Source: Bradyrhizobium algeriense (GTDB lineage: Bacteria; Pseudomonadota; Alphaproteobacteria; Rhizobiales; Xanthobacteraceae). Taken from it: a stretch of 64,000 nucleotides of DNA. A model generated the notes under the pieces. That model was given only the letters and a program-made list of their open reading frames with translations, did not search any database and was not told where the DNA came from. A program made the translations under genes and the position numbers. The stretch lies in assembly GCF_036924595.1 (NCBI RefSeq), contig NZ_JAZHRV010000001.1, positions 7,405,501 through 7,469,500 on the forward strand, given 5' to 3'. The first letter of the stretch is position 1. Every line of letters begins with the position of its first letter. Below, one piece after another: positions 41,620 to 52,688 of this stretch.

Positions 41620-42815
41620 CCTGATTTTGATTTCAGCATCGCCGTTGTCAATGGCACAAGCATGATGCCGCGGCTGTCGAGGGTCTTGATCCAGGCGGCA
41701 AGCCGCTCTATCGAAATCGGCAGCGCCGAGGCGACGCCGACGGCCAGCCCCCGCTCCTTGGCGAGCGTCTCCAGCTTGACCAGCGTCCGGTCGATCTCGG
41801 CCGAGGTCGGCACGGCGTCGATGGTAAAATCGGCCTTGGCGAAGGGCATCGATTGGGCCGCCGTCAGGGAGGGCGCGGCGCTGCGCGGCGAGGAGCCGTC
41901 ATCGAGATACCCAAGGCCGCGCTTGGCCGCCTCGCGGACGATCGGCTGCATCACGGCGTCGGTGGCCGTGAAACGCGCGCCCATGAAATTGGCGATCCCC
42001 GCATAGCCCTGGAACCGGCTGAGGTGCCAGTATAGCCGGTCGATGTTCTGCTCGGGCGTCAGCGTCGTGAGCAGGGTCTGCGGGCCGGGGTCATTGTCGG
42101 GATAGTCGAACGGCTCCATCGGAACCTGAAGCAGGATCTCGTGACGCTGCGCACGGGCCCGCTCGGCGAGCTTGGCGGGGTCTGCCCCGTAGGGGGTGAA
42201 TGCCAGCGTTACGGCCGGGGGCAGCTTCATGATCGCATCGGCCGTCTTGGCGGCGCCGACACCGAGCCCGCCGACGACGATGGCGACGACAGGCATCTTG
42301 GCAGCCTTGGTGCGGTCGGCATCGGCGGCATAGACCGTAAAGGGCTTCAGGCCGTCGGCAACCACCGGAATCATGCCGTAACGGGACTTTTCCAGCAGCC
42401 GCTGGTCGATACCGGCCATGGCCATCGCCGGCGCAGGCTCTCCGCCGGTCTTGTCGGCGCCATCGCTGCCGATCACGACATCCTGGCGCTTGCCGCTGGA
42501 GCCGTCGATGATGGTGACGGTCTTGTTGTCGCCGGCCGGCGCCTGCTGGGCAGATTTCGCAGCCTTTTCGGGGTGGCTGGAGGCCGTTCCAGGCTGCTTT
42601 TCGTCCGCCGCTGGCGGGCGCAGCGCGATACGGGCGACCGGTTCGCCGCCGAACGGGTTGTCGGTGAAAAGGGCTATAGCGAGGAAGGCGACCAGGAACA
42701 GGCCGAGCAGCACAGCCAGCGCCTGTATTGCAGTGAAGGGCAGCCGGAACCGGCGCTTTTGGCGCTCTGTCTTCTGTCCGAGCGGCGTGCTCAGATCGTC
42801 GGTCATTTCCGTCAT
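41616..42815 (-). CDS. Divergent polysaccharide deacetylase family protein (YibQ/DUF610)
   Basis: A 399-residue protein. A cytoplasmic N-terminus MTEMTDDLSTPLGQKTERQ is followed by one membrane anchor at about 31-52 (QALAVLLGLFLVAFLAIALF), a low-complexity linker, and from about residue 165 a deacetylase-2 domain with PVVAIVVGGLGVGAAKTADAI, LTLAFTPYG-type VTLAFTPYGAD, EILLQVPMEPFDYPDNDPGPQ and GYLDDG. The family usually lies next to envC and ctpA, as here, and is thought to act on peptidoglycan. Start ATG 42815 is chosen because the longer frame is not conserved and runs over the terminator. The last codons meet the repeat. Confidence 0.87.
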   Translation of the reverse strand: MTEMTDDLSTPLGQKTERQKRRFRLPFTAIQALAVLLGLFLVAFLAIALFTDNPFGGEPVARIALRPPAADEKQPGTASSHPEKAAKSAQQAPAGDNKTVTIIDGSSGKRQDVVIGSDGADKTGGEPAPAMAMAGIDQRLLEKSRYGMIPVVADGLKPFTVYAADADRTKAAKMPVVAIVVGGLGVGAAKTADAIMKLPPAVTLAFTPYGADPAKLAERARAQRHEILLQVPMEPFDYPDNDPGPQTLLTTLTPEQNIDRLYWHLSRFQGYAGIANFMGARFTATDAVMQPIVREAAKRGLGYLDDGSSPRSAAPSLTAAQSMPFAKADFTIDAVPTSAEIDRTLVKLETLAKERGLAVGVASALPISIERLAAWIKTLDSRGIMLVPLTTAMLKSKSG

Positions 42816-42885
42816 GGACTTCCCCGAATCACCGGGGCCGACGATACCACGGCGGAGCAGGGCCACGGCTATTCCGCCGCCCAGC

Positions 42886-42915
42886 AAAAAGGGCGACCCA
42901 AAGGCCGCCCTTTTT
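42886..42915. terminator. Bidirectional intrinsic terminator between ctpA and the yibQ-type gene
   Basis: AAAAAGGGCG at 42886-42895 pairs perfectly over 10 bp with CGCCCTTTTT at 42906-42915. Read on the minus strand it follows the ctpA stop by 24 bp and ends in TTTTTGCTGG. It probably limits read-through into the next gene. Confidence 0.8.
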
Positions 42916-42939
42916 TCGAATGCTGGCCGGTGGAGCCGA

Positions 42940-44304
42940 TCAGTTCGCGGCCTTGGTGGCCGGCTTATCGACCGCCGCCTTGTCACCGGTTGCCGGTGCC
43001 GCGGTCGCGGTCGACTTGATGCCGTGCAAGAGGTCGGCCGCCGTCTTCAGCGCCTTGTCGTCCTTGGCGTCCGGCGGGACATAGGATTGCGAGCCGGTCT
43101 TCTCGTCGCCGTCGTTTGTCTTCAGGTGGCCGCGCAGCGAGGCTTCGCCCTTGGTGTCGGTGCGTGCCTTCAGCTCGTCCGGCACATCCTGCAGCACCTC
43201 GATGTCGGGCACGATGCCCTTGGCCTGGATCGACTTGCCTGACGGCGTGTAGTAGCGCGCGGTGGTGAGGCGCAACGCGCCGTTGCCGCTGCCGAGCGGG
43301 ATGATGGTCTGTACCGAGCCCTTGCCGAACGAACGGGTGCCGACCAGCGTGGCCCGCTTGTGGTCCTGCAACGCGCCGGCGACGATTTCCGACGCCGAGG
43401 CCGAGCCGCCGTTGACCAGCACGATGACTGGCTTGCCCTTGGTGATGTCGCCCGAATGGGCGGCGCGGCGCTGGGTTTCCTCGGCATTGCGGCCGCGGGT
43501 CGAGACGATCTCGCCGCGCTCCAGGAAGGAGTCGGAAACGGTGACCGCTTCCTCCAGCAAGCCACCCGGATTGTTTCGGAGGTCGATGATGTAGCCCTTC
43601 AGCTTGTCGCCGATCTGGTTCGAGAGGTTGCCGATCTCGCGCTTCAGGCCTTCGGTGGTCTGCTCGTTGAAGGTGGTGACGCGGATATAGGCGATGTCGT
43701 CCTGTTCGACGCGGGCGCGCACCGAGCGGACGCGGATGTTGTCGCGCACAAGGGTGACTTCGATCGGATTGTCCTGGCCCTTGCGGATGATCTTGAGGCG
43801 GATCTTGGTGTTGACCGGTCCGCGCATCTTCTCGACCGCCTGATTGAGGGTGAGACCCTGCACGGCTTCGTCGTCGAGATTGGTGATGATGTCGTTGGCC
43901 ATGATGCCGGCCTTCGACGCCGGGGTGTCGTCGATCGGCGAGACCACCTTGATCAGGCCGTCCTCCATCGTGACCTCGATGCCGAGCCCGCCGAATTCAC
44001 CGCGGGTCTGCACCTGCATGTCGCGGAAGCTCTTCGCATCCATGTAGCTGGAGTGCGGATCGAGGCCGGCCAGCATGCCCGAGATCGCCGATTCGACGAG
44101 CTTGCTGTCGTCGGGCTTCTCGACATAGTCGCTGCGCACGCGCTCGAATACGTCGCCGAACAGATTGAGTTGGCGATAGGTGTCCGAAGTTGCAGCACGC
44201 GCACTCGAACCCATCATCAGCACAGAGCGAGGCTGCGTGACAAAGAGCGTCAAAGCCGCACCGGTGGCGGCGCTAAGAAGAATTACAGAAGTCTTGCGCA
44301 TCAT
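42940..44304 (-). CDS. ctpA: Carboxy-terminal processing protease CtpA (S41 family)
   Basis: A 454-residue periplasmic protease. Signal or anchor at residues 5-38, PDZ domain at about 95-175 (GEFGGLGIEVTMEDGLIKV), and the catalytic dyad Ser303 (GGSASASEIVAGAL) and Lys328 (RSFGKGSVQT). It trims C-termini of envelope proteins; relatives control peptidoglycan hydrolases. The start overlaps the envC stop by 4 bp, so the two are translationally coupled. The C-terminal 60 residues are rich in Ala, Lys and Thr and probably unstructured. Confidence 0.93.
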   Translation of the reverse strand: MMRKTSVILLSAATGAALTLFVTQPRSVLMMGSSARAATSDTYRQLNLFGDVFERVRSDYVEKPDDSKLVESAISGMLAGLDPHSSYMDAKSFRDMQVQTRGEFGGLGIEVTMEDGLIKVVSPIDDTPASKAGIMANDIITNLDDEAVQGLTLNQAVEKMRGPVNTKIRLKIIRKGQDNPIEVTLVRDNIRVRSVRARVEQDDIAYIRVTTFNEQTTEGLKREIGNLSNQIGDKLKGYIIDLRNNPGGLLEEAVTVSDSFLERGEIVSTRGRNAEETQRRAAHSGDITKGKPVIVLVNGGSASASEIVAGALQDHKRATLVGTRSFGKGSVQTIIPLGSGNGALRLTTARYYTPSGKSIQAKGIVPDIEVLQDVPDELKARTDTKGEASLRGHLKTNDGDEKTGSQSYVPPDAKDDKALKTAADLLHGIKSTATAAPATGDKAAVDKPATKAAN

Positions 44305-45677
44305 CCGCGAACCTTTTCGCCTTCGTTAGCGGCCCACCATGGGCCTGAATCGATTGGAGTGCCGTCCTTACGGAACTCGACATACAACACCGGCTGGCTC
44401 GCGGTCGTCGCGAGAATGGATGCAACCTGGGACTTCGATCCCATGGTCGCGACCGGCTCTCCCGTAAGTACAAACTGGCCGATGTTTACCGAAATGCGCT
44501 CCATCCCGGCGATCAGGACATGATACCCGCCCCCGGCATTAAGGATCAAGAGTTGTCCGTAGCTCCGGAAGGGTCCGGCGTAAACAACCCAGCCGTCACA
44601 CGGTGTTGTGACCTGAGCCCCGGCCTTGGTTGCCAAGGAAATGCCTTTTTCTACGCCACCGGCACCGTCGGAACCGCCAAATTCGCGAATCTTGCGGCCA
44701 ACGACCGGGAAAGCGAACAGGCCCTTGGCGGAGGCAAAGGCGATCGCCGGGCTTAATCGGGCAGGGTCCTTCAGCGCCCCCAGGTTGGGTTTACCGCTCG
44801 GCGCCGGCGGAGCGCCCTGCAGGCTGGCGGTTGCGGCCGCTTTGGCCGCACTCTTCAAATCCTGCTCCATTTTCGTGATCAGACCCTGCAGGCTCTCGAC
44901 CTGCCTGGACAGGTTGATGGCGCGCGCACCTTCGGCCTCGACGTCCTTTTCGATCGCGCTCTGCTTGCGCTGCCGCTCTTCCACCAGCGCAGCCAGCCTG
45001 ACAGAATCGTCCTTCAGCCTGTCGCGGTCCCGCGCCAGCACGTCGCGCTTGGTGGCGATGTCCCTGCGCAAATTCACCAGCTCGCCGAGATCGGTGGCAA
45101 GTTTCTCCGCGCGTCCGCGCAGTTCGGGGACGACCGATCCGAGCAGCATGGCAGTGCGCAGCGATTGCAGCGCGTCTTCGGGCCGGACCAGCAGCGCCGG
45201 CGGCGTGCGCCGGCCAGCGCGTTGCAGCGCCGCCAGCACCTCGACGATTTCGCTGCGGCGTGAATCGAGCGAAGCCCTGACCTGCTGCTCGCGGCTGTCG
45301 AGCGGGCGCAGATCGGCCTCGGTCTGGCCGATGCGGATCTCGACGCCGCGCACCTGGGTGGCGATGTCGATCAGCTGTTGGTTGAGCTTGGAGCGGTCCT
45401 GACCGATCGCCGCGATATCGGCTTTTAGTTTTTGCTGAAGTTCGGCCGCCTTGCGCTGCTGCTCGCGCGTGGCCTCCAGTTCCTCCTCGCGCTGCTTGAG
45501 GGCATCGGGCGAAACGGCTGTCGCCTGCTGTGCGGGGGCTGCGGACTGCGCTACCGCCGGCGAAAGCGCCGCGGCGAAGCTTGCGGAAAGCAACAGCAGG
45601 GAAAGCGAGACAGCCGAAATCAGCGGCTTGCCGCGGCCGACGGTATCGAATGAATGAAAGCCCTGCGTTGAATGCAT
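44301..45677 (-). CDS. envC: Murein hydrolase activator EnvC family protein
   Basis: A 458-residue secreted protein. Signal peptide ending near residue 43 (ALSPAVAQ), long coiled coil at about 58-280 (EEELEATREQQRKAAELQQK and so on), then a degenerate M23/LytM domain from about 325 (FAFPVVGRKIREFGG ... GYHVLIAGMERISVNIGQFV). The zinc ligands of active M23 peptidases are not all in place: the usual HxxxD and HxH are replaced (SLATKAGAQVTTP, YHVLIAG), which marks an activator like EnvC and not an enzyme. It switches on amidases at the septum. Coupled to ctpA. Confidence 0.9.
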   Translation of the reverse strand: MHSTQGFHSFDTVGRGKPLISAVSLSLLLLSASFAAALSPAVAQSAAPAQQATAVSPDALKQREEELEATREQQRKAAELQQKLKADIAAIGQDRSKLNQQLIDIATQVRGVEIRIGQTEADLRPLDSREQQVRASLDSRRSEIVEVLAALQRAGRRTPPALLVRPEDALQSLRTAMLLGSVVPELRGRAEKLATDLGELVNLRRDIATKRDVLARDRDRLKDDSVRLAALVEERQRKQSAIEKDVEAEGARAINLSRQVESLQGLITKMEQDLKSAAKAAATASLQGAPPAPSGKPNLGALKDPARLSPAIAFASAKGLFAFPVVGRKIREFGGSDGAGGVEKGISLATKAGAQVTTPCDGWVVYAGPFRSYGQLLILNAGGGYHVLIAGMERISVNIGQFVLTGEPVATMGSKSQVASILATTASQPVLYVEFRKDGTPIDSGPWWAANEGEKVRG

Positions 45678-45717
45678 CCGGTCTATTCGGCGTTATCTGT
45701 ATTCACGTCACCGTGCC

Positions 45718-46200
45718 TTACGCACGATGGTATGGGTGGCCGGCCAGGATGGTCGCGGCCCGGTAAATCTGTTCAAGAAGCATGACGCGGACCATTTGAT
45801 GCGGCCAGGTCGCCGAGCCGAACGCAATGCGTAATTTAGCCTTGCGCTGCAAATCGGGCGAAAGTCCGTCCGCGCCTCCGATCGCGAAAATTGTGTTGGC
45901 GATCCCCTGATCCCGCCAATCGCCGAGCTGGCGGGCGAAGGTCGCGCTATCGATGCCCTTGCCGTGCTCGTCCAGCGCCACCAGCACGGATTTCTCCGGT
46001 ATCGCCGCCGCAATCGCCGCGGCTTCCTCCGATATCCGGGTCGCGGCGTCGCGCGCGCGGCTTTCCGGAATTTCTTGGATCGCAAGGCCGCGAAAGCCGA
46101 GCTTGCGGCCGATGTCCTCGAAGCGCTCGCGATAGCGTTCGGCCAGTTCCTGCTCCGGGCCCTGCTTCAGCCGGCCGATTGAGACCACGACAAGGCGCAT
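45718..46200 (-). CDS. rlmH: 23S rRNA (pseudouridine1915-N3)-methyltransferase RlmH
   Basis: A 160-residue SPOUT methyltransferase. MRLVVVSIGRLKQGPEQELAERY at the start, LVALDEHGKGIDSATFA in the middle, IFAIGGADGLSPDL for the cofactor knot and the C-terminal LEQIYRAATILAGHPYH are the family marks. It methylates pseudouridine 1915 in helix 69 after 70S assembly. It lies downstream of rsfS and nadD on the same strand, the usual order. Confidence 0.95.
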   Translation of the reverse strand: MRLVVVSIGRLKQGPEQELAERYRERFEDIGRKLGFRGLAIQEIPESRARDAATRISEEAAAIAAAIPEKSVLVALDEHGKGIDSATFARQLGDWRDQGIANTIFAIGGADGLSPDLQRKAKLRIAFGSATWPHQMVRVMLLEQIYRAATILAGHPYHRA

Positions 46201-46296
46201 GAATGCTGTTTCTGGCGTGCACTTTCCAGCACGCGCGCTTTTCGCGCGCGCCAGGCAGACTACATGCGCTTCAGCCGATTCGCATCGGCCGAGCGT

Positions 46297-46743
46297 TCAG
46301 ATCGCCGCCGCCGCCGGGTTTTGCGTCCACAATCTTTCGAGATTGTAGAATTCGCGCACCTCGGGTCTGAATACGTGCACGACCACATCGCCGGAATCGA
46401 TCAGCACCCAGTCGCAATTGGGCAAGCCCTCGACATGGATGTTCCTGATGCCGTTTTCCTTCAGGGCTTTCGTGACGTTTTCCGCGATCGCGCCGACGTG
46501 CCGGTTGGCCCGGCCAGTGGTGACGATCATGTAGTCGGAAAAGGCGGATTTGCCGCGAAGGTCGATGGTGATCGTTTCTTCCGCCTTCATATCGTCGAGG
46601 CGGGAGAGGATCATATTCAGCGTCTTGTCGGCGTCGGGTTGCGCCTTCAAGGCCGCAGCTTTTGTCGATGTTTTACGCGGGGTCTTGGCAGACTTGCCAG
46701 CAGTCTTGTTACCAGTCGCCTTGGGTAAAACAGACTTGGACAA
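46297..46743 (-). CDS. rsfS: Ribosome silencing factor RsfS
   Basis: A 148-residue protein with a Lys/Thr/Ala-rich N-terminal extension of about 38 residues before the DUF143 core (ILSRLDDMKAEETITIDLRG, FSDYMIVTTGRANRHVGAIA, GLPNCDWVLIDSGDVVVHVF, YNLERLW). RsfS binds L14 and blocks subunit joining in starving cells. ATG 46743 is used; later starts inside the extension are possible. It lies between nadD and rlmH. Confidence 0.93.
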   Translation of the reverse strand: MSKSVLPKATGNKTAGKSAKTPRKTSTKAAALKAQPDADKTLNMILSRLDDMKAEETITIDLRGKSAFSDYMIVTTGRANRHVGAIAENVTKALKENGIRNIHVEGLPNCDWVLIDSGDVVVHVFRPEVREFYNLERLWTQNPAAAAI

Positions 46744-46879
46744 TACAGATGTGGCCAGGGACCATTCCTTTCACTGTATCGCGAACGCCGAATCCCGGCG
46801 TCCGCCGACTATATTAGGCATGTGGGGTTAATGGTTTCAATATTCCAGTGAGCCCCGCTTGCCGGTTCGAGCCAGATTG

Positions 46880-47509
46880 TCACTTCTTTGCCTTCCAGCT
46901 CCCGTCCGGGTTCCGCAAGCCGGTGGACGACATGTCCAGTTTCAGGCCGGTCAGGAAAGCCCAGGCGGGAGCATGCTGATCTGCTAGCCGGGCCGCCTGA
47001 TTCTCAGGCAGCCGATAGCGCGCCAAAGCCTGCGCGGCGGGTGCGGCAAGCGCCCGAAAACTCTGTGGCGGACGGTCGATCACCGCAATCGGCACCTCTG
47101 CGGCGATGCGCCGCCAGTTTTGCCAACGATGAAATTGCGCGAGATTGTCAGCGCCCATGATCCAGACGAAGTGCACGCCGGAAACACGGCGGCGCAAATG
47201 GATGATCGTGTCGACAGTGTATCTGGTGCCGATGACAGCTTCGAGACAGCTGACGTCGATGCGCGGATCGTCGGCGACATCAAGCGCGGCATCGACGCGT
47301 TCGGCAAGGCCATGCAGCCGGCCGTTGTCCTTGAGCGGATTGCCCGGCGTCAGCAGCCACCAGACGCGATCGAGCTTCAGGCGCTTGATCGCAAACAGGC
47401 TGATGGCGCGATGCGCCGCGTGCGGCGGATTGAACGAGCCGCCGAGCAGGCCCACGCGCATGCCGTTGGTATGGAAGGGAATGGCTTGCGCGGCGGATTG
47501 CAATTGCAT
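46880..47509 (-). CDS. nadD: Nicotinate-nucleotide adenylyltransferase
   Basis: A 209-residue nucleotidyltransferase that adenylates nicotinate mononucleotide in NAD synthesis. [14 protein letters not shown] carries the H-x-x-H motif (the usual PHxGH has Ala for Gly), [19 protein letters not shown] and the C-terminal MSSTGLR follow. I prefer ATG 47509 (MQLQSAAQ); ATG 47461 (MRVGLLGG) would remove 16 non-conserved residues, and a start at 47572 would overlap proA by 32 bp. It comes 31 bp after proA. Confidence 0.9.
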   Translation of the reverse strand: MQLQSAAQAIPFHTNGMRVGLLGGSFNPPHAAHRAISLFAIKRLKLDRVWWLLTPGNPLKDNGRLHGLAERVDAALDVADDPRIDVSCLEAVIGTRYTVDTIIHLRRRVSGVHFVWIMGADNLAQFHRWQNWRRIAAEVPIAVIDRPPQSFRALAAPAAQALARYRLPENQAARLADQHAPAWAFLTGLKLDMSSTGLRNPDGSWKAKK

Positions 47510-47540
47510 CAGCCGGGTCACCGCGTGCACTGGCTGGCGT

Positions 47541-48863
47541 TCACGGCCGCGTCTGCCCGGTGCCGTGAACACGATATTTGAAGCTCGTCAGTTGCTCGGC
47601 GCCAACAGGGCCGCGGGCGTGGAATTTGCCGGTGGCAATACCGATCTCGGCGCCGAAGCCGAACTCGCCGCCATCGGCGAACTGCGTCGAGGCGTTGTGC
47701 AGCACGATCGCCGAATCGACCTCGCTGAGGAATTTCTCGGCGGCCTTTGTATCCTCGGCCACGATCGCGTCGGTGTGGCGCGAGCCGTGGTCCTGGATAT
47801 GCGTGATCGCAGCATCGACGCCGTCGACGACGCGCGCGGCGATGATGGCGTCGAGATACTCGGTGTCCCAATCCTCGTCGGACGCGGGCTTCACGCGCGT
47901 ATCGATCTTCTGCACGGCCGCGTCGCCGCGCACCTCGCAGCCGGATTCGATCAGCATCTCGACCAGCGGCTTCAGCGTGGTTTCACCAGCCGCGCGATCG
48001 ACCAGCAGGGTCTCGGCCGCACCGCAGACGCCGGTCCGGCGCATCTTGGCATTCAGCACGATCGACTTCGCCATATCCAGATTGGCGGAGCGATCGACAT
48101 AGACGTGATTGACGCCTTCGAGATGCGCGAACACCGGCACGCGGGCTTCCGCCTCGACACGCGCGACGAGGCTTTTTCCCCCGCGCGGTACGATGACGTC
48201 GATGCCGCCGTTCAAGCCGCTCAGCAGCAGGCCCACGGCGGCGCGATCGCGCGTCGGCACCAGCGTGATCGCCGCTTCGGGGAGACCCGCCTCGCGAAGC
48301 CCCTGTACCAGACAATCGTGAATCGCACGGCAGGAGCGGAAACTGTCGGAGCCGCCGCGCAGGATCACCGCGTTGCCGGATTTCAGGCATAGCACGCCCG
48401 CATCGGCCGCGACGTTGGGACGGCTTTCGAAGATCACGCCGATCACCCCGAGCGGCACGCGCACGCGCTCGATGGTCATTCCGTTCGGGCGCTGCCAGCT
48501 CTCGGCGACGGTGCCGACGGGATCGGCGATCTGACGCACGGTGGTGACGCCGTCGGCCATCGCCTCGATGCGCGCCGGCGTCAGCGACAGGCGATCGATG
48601 AAGGCTGATGTCGCACCGCCGGCGCGAACCTCGGCGACATCCTCGGCATTGGCCGCGAGAATGGCCGGCGCATGGCTGCGGATGGCGCGTGCGATGGCGT
48701 CAAGCGCGCTGTTCTTCTGCTCGGGCGAGGCAAGCGCCAGCACCCGCGCGGCGGAGCGGGCGCGGGCAGCGAGATCGGTCATCAAAGCGGGCAGATCGGC
48801 GGTGCCGTCGATTGCCTTGAGCGGCGCGGTCATCAGAGGTCTCAGGTCTTGAGTTAAGGCCAT
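47541..48863 (-). CDS. proA: Glutamate-5-semialdehyde dehydrogenase (gamma-glutamyl phosphate reductase)
   Basis: A 440-residue aldehyde dehydrogenase family enzyme that reduces gamma-glutamyl phosphate in proline synthesis. The active Cys is in [20 protein letters not shown] contacts in [13 protein letters not shown] and [15 protein letters not shown], and [11 protein letters not shown] and [11 protein letters not shown] are family marks. The start is ATG 48863; ATG 48833 ([10 protein letters not shown]) is an alternative. proB lies upstream on the same strand, separated by one GNAT gene. Confidence 0.95.
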   Translation of the reverse strand: MALTQDLRPLMTAPLKAIDGTADLPALMTDLAARARSAARVLALASPEQKNSALDAIARAIRSHAPAILAANAEDVAEVRAGGATSAFIDRLSLTPARIEAMADGVTTVRQIADPVGTVAESWQRPNGMTIERVRVPLGVIGVIFESRPNVAADAGVLCLKSGNAVILRGGSDSFRSCRAIHDCLVQGLREAGLPEAAITLVPTRDRAAVGLLLSGLNGGIDVIVPRGGKSLVARVEAEARVPVFAHLEGVNHVYVDRSANLDMAKSIVLNAKMRRTGVCGAAETLLVDRAAGETTLKPLVEMLIESGCEVRGDAAVQKIDTRVKPASDEDWDTEYLDAIIAARVVDGVDAAITHIQDHGSRHTDAIVAEDTKAAEKFLSEVDSAIVLHNASTQFADGGEFGFGAEIGIATGKFHARGPVGAEQLTSFKYRVHGTGQTRP

Positions 48864-48950
48864 GTCCTAGCACGGAAATTGAAGGTTTGGCGAGGTGCCG
48901 AAGGGGCATGGCTGCCGGTCGATGGGCCCGCGGGAGGCAGGCTCGCTCCG

Positions 48951-49541
48951 TCAGCGTGCCGGGCGAAACATCGGAAACAGCGGTGGCGATGACCCTGCCT
49001 GGATGGTGCCCCGGAGCTCGAAGCCATGCCGTTGATACAGCGTGATATTGGCTGGATTGGTGGATTCAAGGTAAGCCGCGACATGATCCTGATCGCACCG
49101 GCGAAGGGTGTCTTCCAGGAGAGCTGCGCCGTAACCGTTGCGATGGCGGGCCGGATCGACGCCGATCAGCGGCAGGTACCAATGCGGCTCCTGCGGATGG
49201 TAGGCAGCCATCGCTTCGAACACGGCGGCAAACTCGCTTTCCCGTTCCGGCGGCAAACTTGCCCCGATCGCCGCGTCATCGAGCTCGTTACCCGGCGGGA
49301 GCCAAAGCGCGGCTCCCGCGAAGTTCTCGACGTGACGCGCAGTTCCTTCGGTGAAAGCGCCGCCGCCAAACGCGCGCACCAGTACCGGGAAGCGGGCCAG
49401 ATACTGCGCAGGCTCTGGATAGGTCCAGCGGGTTACCGGATCCGCACTGAAGGCGAGCGTAAGGACGGCGACTGCGCGTTCGATATCGGCCGGTGCGACG
49501 GCGGCTACGGTCGGAATGGTAAGTGACTTCGAAGGGCTCAT
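48951..49541 (-). CDS. GNAT family N-acetyltransferase between proB and proA
   Basis: A 196-residue acetyltransferase. The acetyl-CoA motif is in YLPLIGVDPARHRNGYGAAL, followed by YLESTNPANITLYQRHGFEL, with ALWLPPG before it. This layout is seen in many soil bacteria GNATs of unknown substrate. The reading frame extends far upstream of 49541, but MSPSKSLTIPTV at 49541 is the true start since the part before has shadow composition. It splits the proB-proA pair. Confidence 0.82.
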   Translation of the reverse strand: MSPSKSLTIPTVAAVAPADIERAVAVLTLAFSADPVTRWTYPEPAQYLARFPVLVRAFGGGAFTEGTARHVENFAGAALWLPPGNELDDAAIGASLPPERESEFAAVFEAMAAYHPQEPHWYLPLIGVDPARHRNGYGAALLEDTLRRCDQDHVAAYLESTNPANITLYQRHGFELRGTIQAGSSPPLFPMFRPAR

Positions 49542-49699
49542 GAGGCGCCTCGCGGTGGCAGTTTTACGGAGATGGTGGTTGTTTGATTGCTCCGCCACGC
49601 CATTTCGAATTCTTTGCGCTCCGACGCGAACTACGATTTGATTTCCAGCGAAACAATCAGGGTTACTGACGTAACGATGCCGGCAACTCGGCCAATGGC

Positions 49700-50842
49700 C
49701 TACTTTGCCGGAATTACCCCGCTCGGGCCCACCACCAGATCGTCTCGGTGGATCATCTCCGCCCGGCCTGAGATGCCGAGGATCGCCATCACGTCCGGTG
49801 AGGAGCGGCCTTTGATCTTTTCGGCATCCTCCGCGTCGTAGGCGACGAGGCCGCGCCCGATCTCGTGGGTGTCGGGGCCGCGCACCACGACCGCGTCGCC
49901 GCGGGCGAACTGGCCCTCGATCCGGATCACGCCGGCCGGCAGCAGGCTTTTGCCTGCGCGCAATGCGGCGACCGCGCCGGCGTCGATGGTCAGCGTGCCC
50001 TTCGGCTCCAGCGAGCCCGCGATCCAGCGCTTTCGCGCGGTGACGGGATTGGCCGGTGTCAGGAACCAAGTGCAGCGGCCGCCATCCGCAATGGCCTGCA
50101 GCGGATGCTCGATCTTGCCCGACGCAATCAGCATATGCGTGCCGGATGTCGTCGCGATCTTCGCCGCCTCGATCTTGGTGAACATGCCGCCGCGCGACAG
50201 TTCGGATTCGGCTGCGCCCGCCATGCCCTCGATCTCCGAGGTGACGGATTCGACGATTGGAATCAGTTTGGCGTTGGGATTGGCGCCGGGCGGCGCGTCA
50301 TAGAGGCCATCGATATCGGACAACAGGATCAAGAGATCGGCGCTTGCCATGGTGGCGACGCGCGCGGCGAGGCGATCATTGTCGCCATAGCGAATTTCGT
50401 TGGTTGCCACCGTGTCGTTCTCGTTGATCACGGGCACCGCGCGCCATTCCAGCAATTTGGCGATGGTCGAGCGGGCGTTGAGATAGCGGCGGCGCTCCTC
50501 GGTGTCCTGCAGCGTCACCAAAATCTGTCCGGCGCCGATGCCGTGAGCCCCGAGCACTTCCGACCAGATCCGCGCCAGCGCGATCTGGCCCACCGCGGCG
50601 GCACCCTGGCTCTCCTCGAGTTTCAGGGGGCCGCGCGGCAATTTCAGGCGGCTGCGCCCGAGCGCAATCGAACCCGACGAGACCACCAGAACGTCGCGGC
50701 CTTCGCCGTGCAGCTTGGCGATATCGGCCGCCAGCGCCGCCAGCCACGCCGAGCGAACCTCGCCCGCATGGGAGTCGATCAGGAGCGAGGAGCCGACCTT
50801 GACGACGATGCGGCGAAAGTTTTTGAGCGCGGGGCGTTTCAT
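49700..50842 (-). CDS. proB: Glutamate 5-kinase
   Basis: A 380-residue enzyme that phosphorylates glutamate as the first step of proline synthesis. The amino acid kinase domain has [44 protein letters not shown] and [14 protein letters not shown]; the C-terminal PUA domain starts about residue 280 and contains [20 protein letters not shown] 50842 ([17 protein letters not shown]) is chosen. It is 93 bp after obgE on the same strand, the usual obgE-proB-proA order of Rhizobiales. Confidence 0.95.
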   Translation of the reverse strand: MKRPALKNFRRIVVKVGSSLLIDSHAGEVRSAWLAALAADIAKLHGEGRDVLVVSSGSIALGRSRLKLPRGPLKLEESQGAAAVGQIALARIWSEVLGAHGIGAGQILVTLQDTEERRRYLNARSTIAKLLEWRAVPVINENDTVATNEIRYGDNDRLAARVATMASADLLILLSDIDGLYDAPPGANPNAKLIPIVESVTSEIEGMAGAAESELSRGGMFTKIEAAKIATTSGTHMLIASGKIEHPLQAIADGGRCTWFLTPANPVTARKRWIAGSLEPKGTLTIDAGAVAALRAGKSLLPAGVIRIEGQFARGDAVVVRGPDTHEIGRGLVAYDAEDAEKIKGRSSPDVMAILGISGRAEMIHRDDLVVGPSGVIPAK

Positions 50843-50935
50843 GGGTGTGGTCGAATGAGGCGGATGGTCGGGAAGCAATACGCGCCAGTTCGCTTGTTTG
50901 GAAGTGGCGCGGGCCGCGGGAAGGCGAAGTTTGCG

Positions 50936-52057
<1,122 letters not shown>

Positions 52058-52135
52058 TTAATTTTCGGGCCTTTTTGCGGCCTCGAAACCGGAAGCCAGG
52101 GCTTTTGAAGCCAGAGCTTTTGAAGCCACGGCTTC

Positions 52136-52613
52136 CTATGAGGCCGGCCGCCGGCGGATGAGAAACTTCTGCATCCCTTCCAGCACCAGGTCCTTGCGCT
52201 GGTTGAACCGAGCGCAGCGTCACCACGCCGGTGCTGCGGCCGGGGGCGAGCTCGATGACTTCGAGCGCGGGATAAAGGGTGTCGCCGGCGTAGACGGGTT
52301 TGAGGAACTTGCTCGATTGTTCGAGGAATCCCACCAGCGATTCCTCGACGATATAGGGAAACAGCCCGGCGCCCGGCGCGGTGTGGATCAGGGTCTGAAA
52401 ACCATGCGCGAGCAGGTCCGGCATGCCGCGGGCGCGGCAATATTCGACGTCGTAGTGGATCGGATGGGTATCGCCGCTCGCCGTCTGGAACGCGGCGAAC
52501 ACCGCCGAGGTCTGGGTCCGGCTCGGGATTACAAAGCGTTCGCCGAGCACGAAATCCTCGAACCACCGCTGTTCGCCCACCATGCGATGCTGTGCGGGGT
52601 CGAAGTCGGTCAT
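52136..52613 (-). pseudogene. MaoC family dehydratase with a C-terminal frameshift
   Basis: The first about 135 residues are an intact hot-dog-fold MaoC dehydratase: RWFEDFVLGERF, the active Asp and His in SGDTHPIHYD, and LLAHGFQTLIHTA. After GVVTLRS (about 52210) the frame reads VQPAQGPGAG, while the next frame reads NQRKDLVLEGMQKFLIRRRP and ends with TAG at 52136-52138, the normal family C-terminus. A loss of about 5 bases at the joint explains it. Unrepaired, the frame runs on to 51975 and overlaps obgE by 14 bp with a low-complexity tail (212 residues). It may be a real mutation or a sequencing error, and the enzyme core may still work. Confidence 0.75.
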
Positions 52614-52688
52614 GTCGGTTTCCTGACGTTTCTTTTCGATGTGATCTACCAGTACCGCAGGGGCAGGGCTGCGACAATTGACTCAATT

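Noticed and set aside
44301..45677. EnvC-like protein as an active M23 endopeptidase
   Set aside because: The metal-binding His and Asp positions of active LytM domains are not conserved, so an activator role is the better call.
48951..50069. A 372-codon version of the GNAT gene starting at 50069
   Set aside because: The first 175 codons are Arg/Gly/Pro-rich and overlap proB on the same strand in another frame. The GNAT domain begins at 49541.
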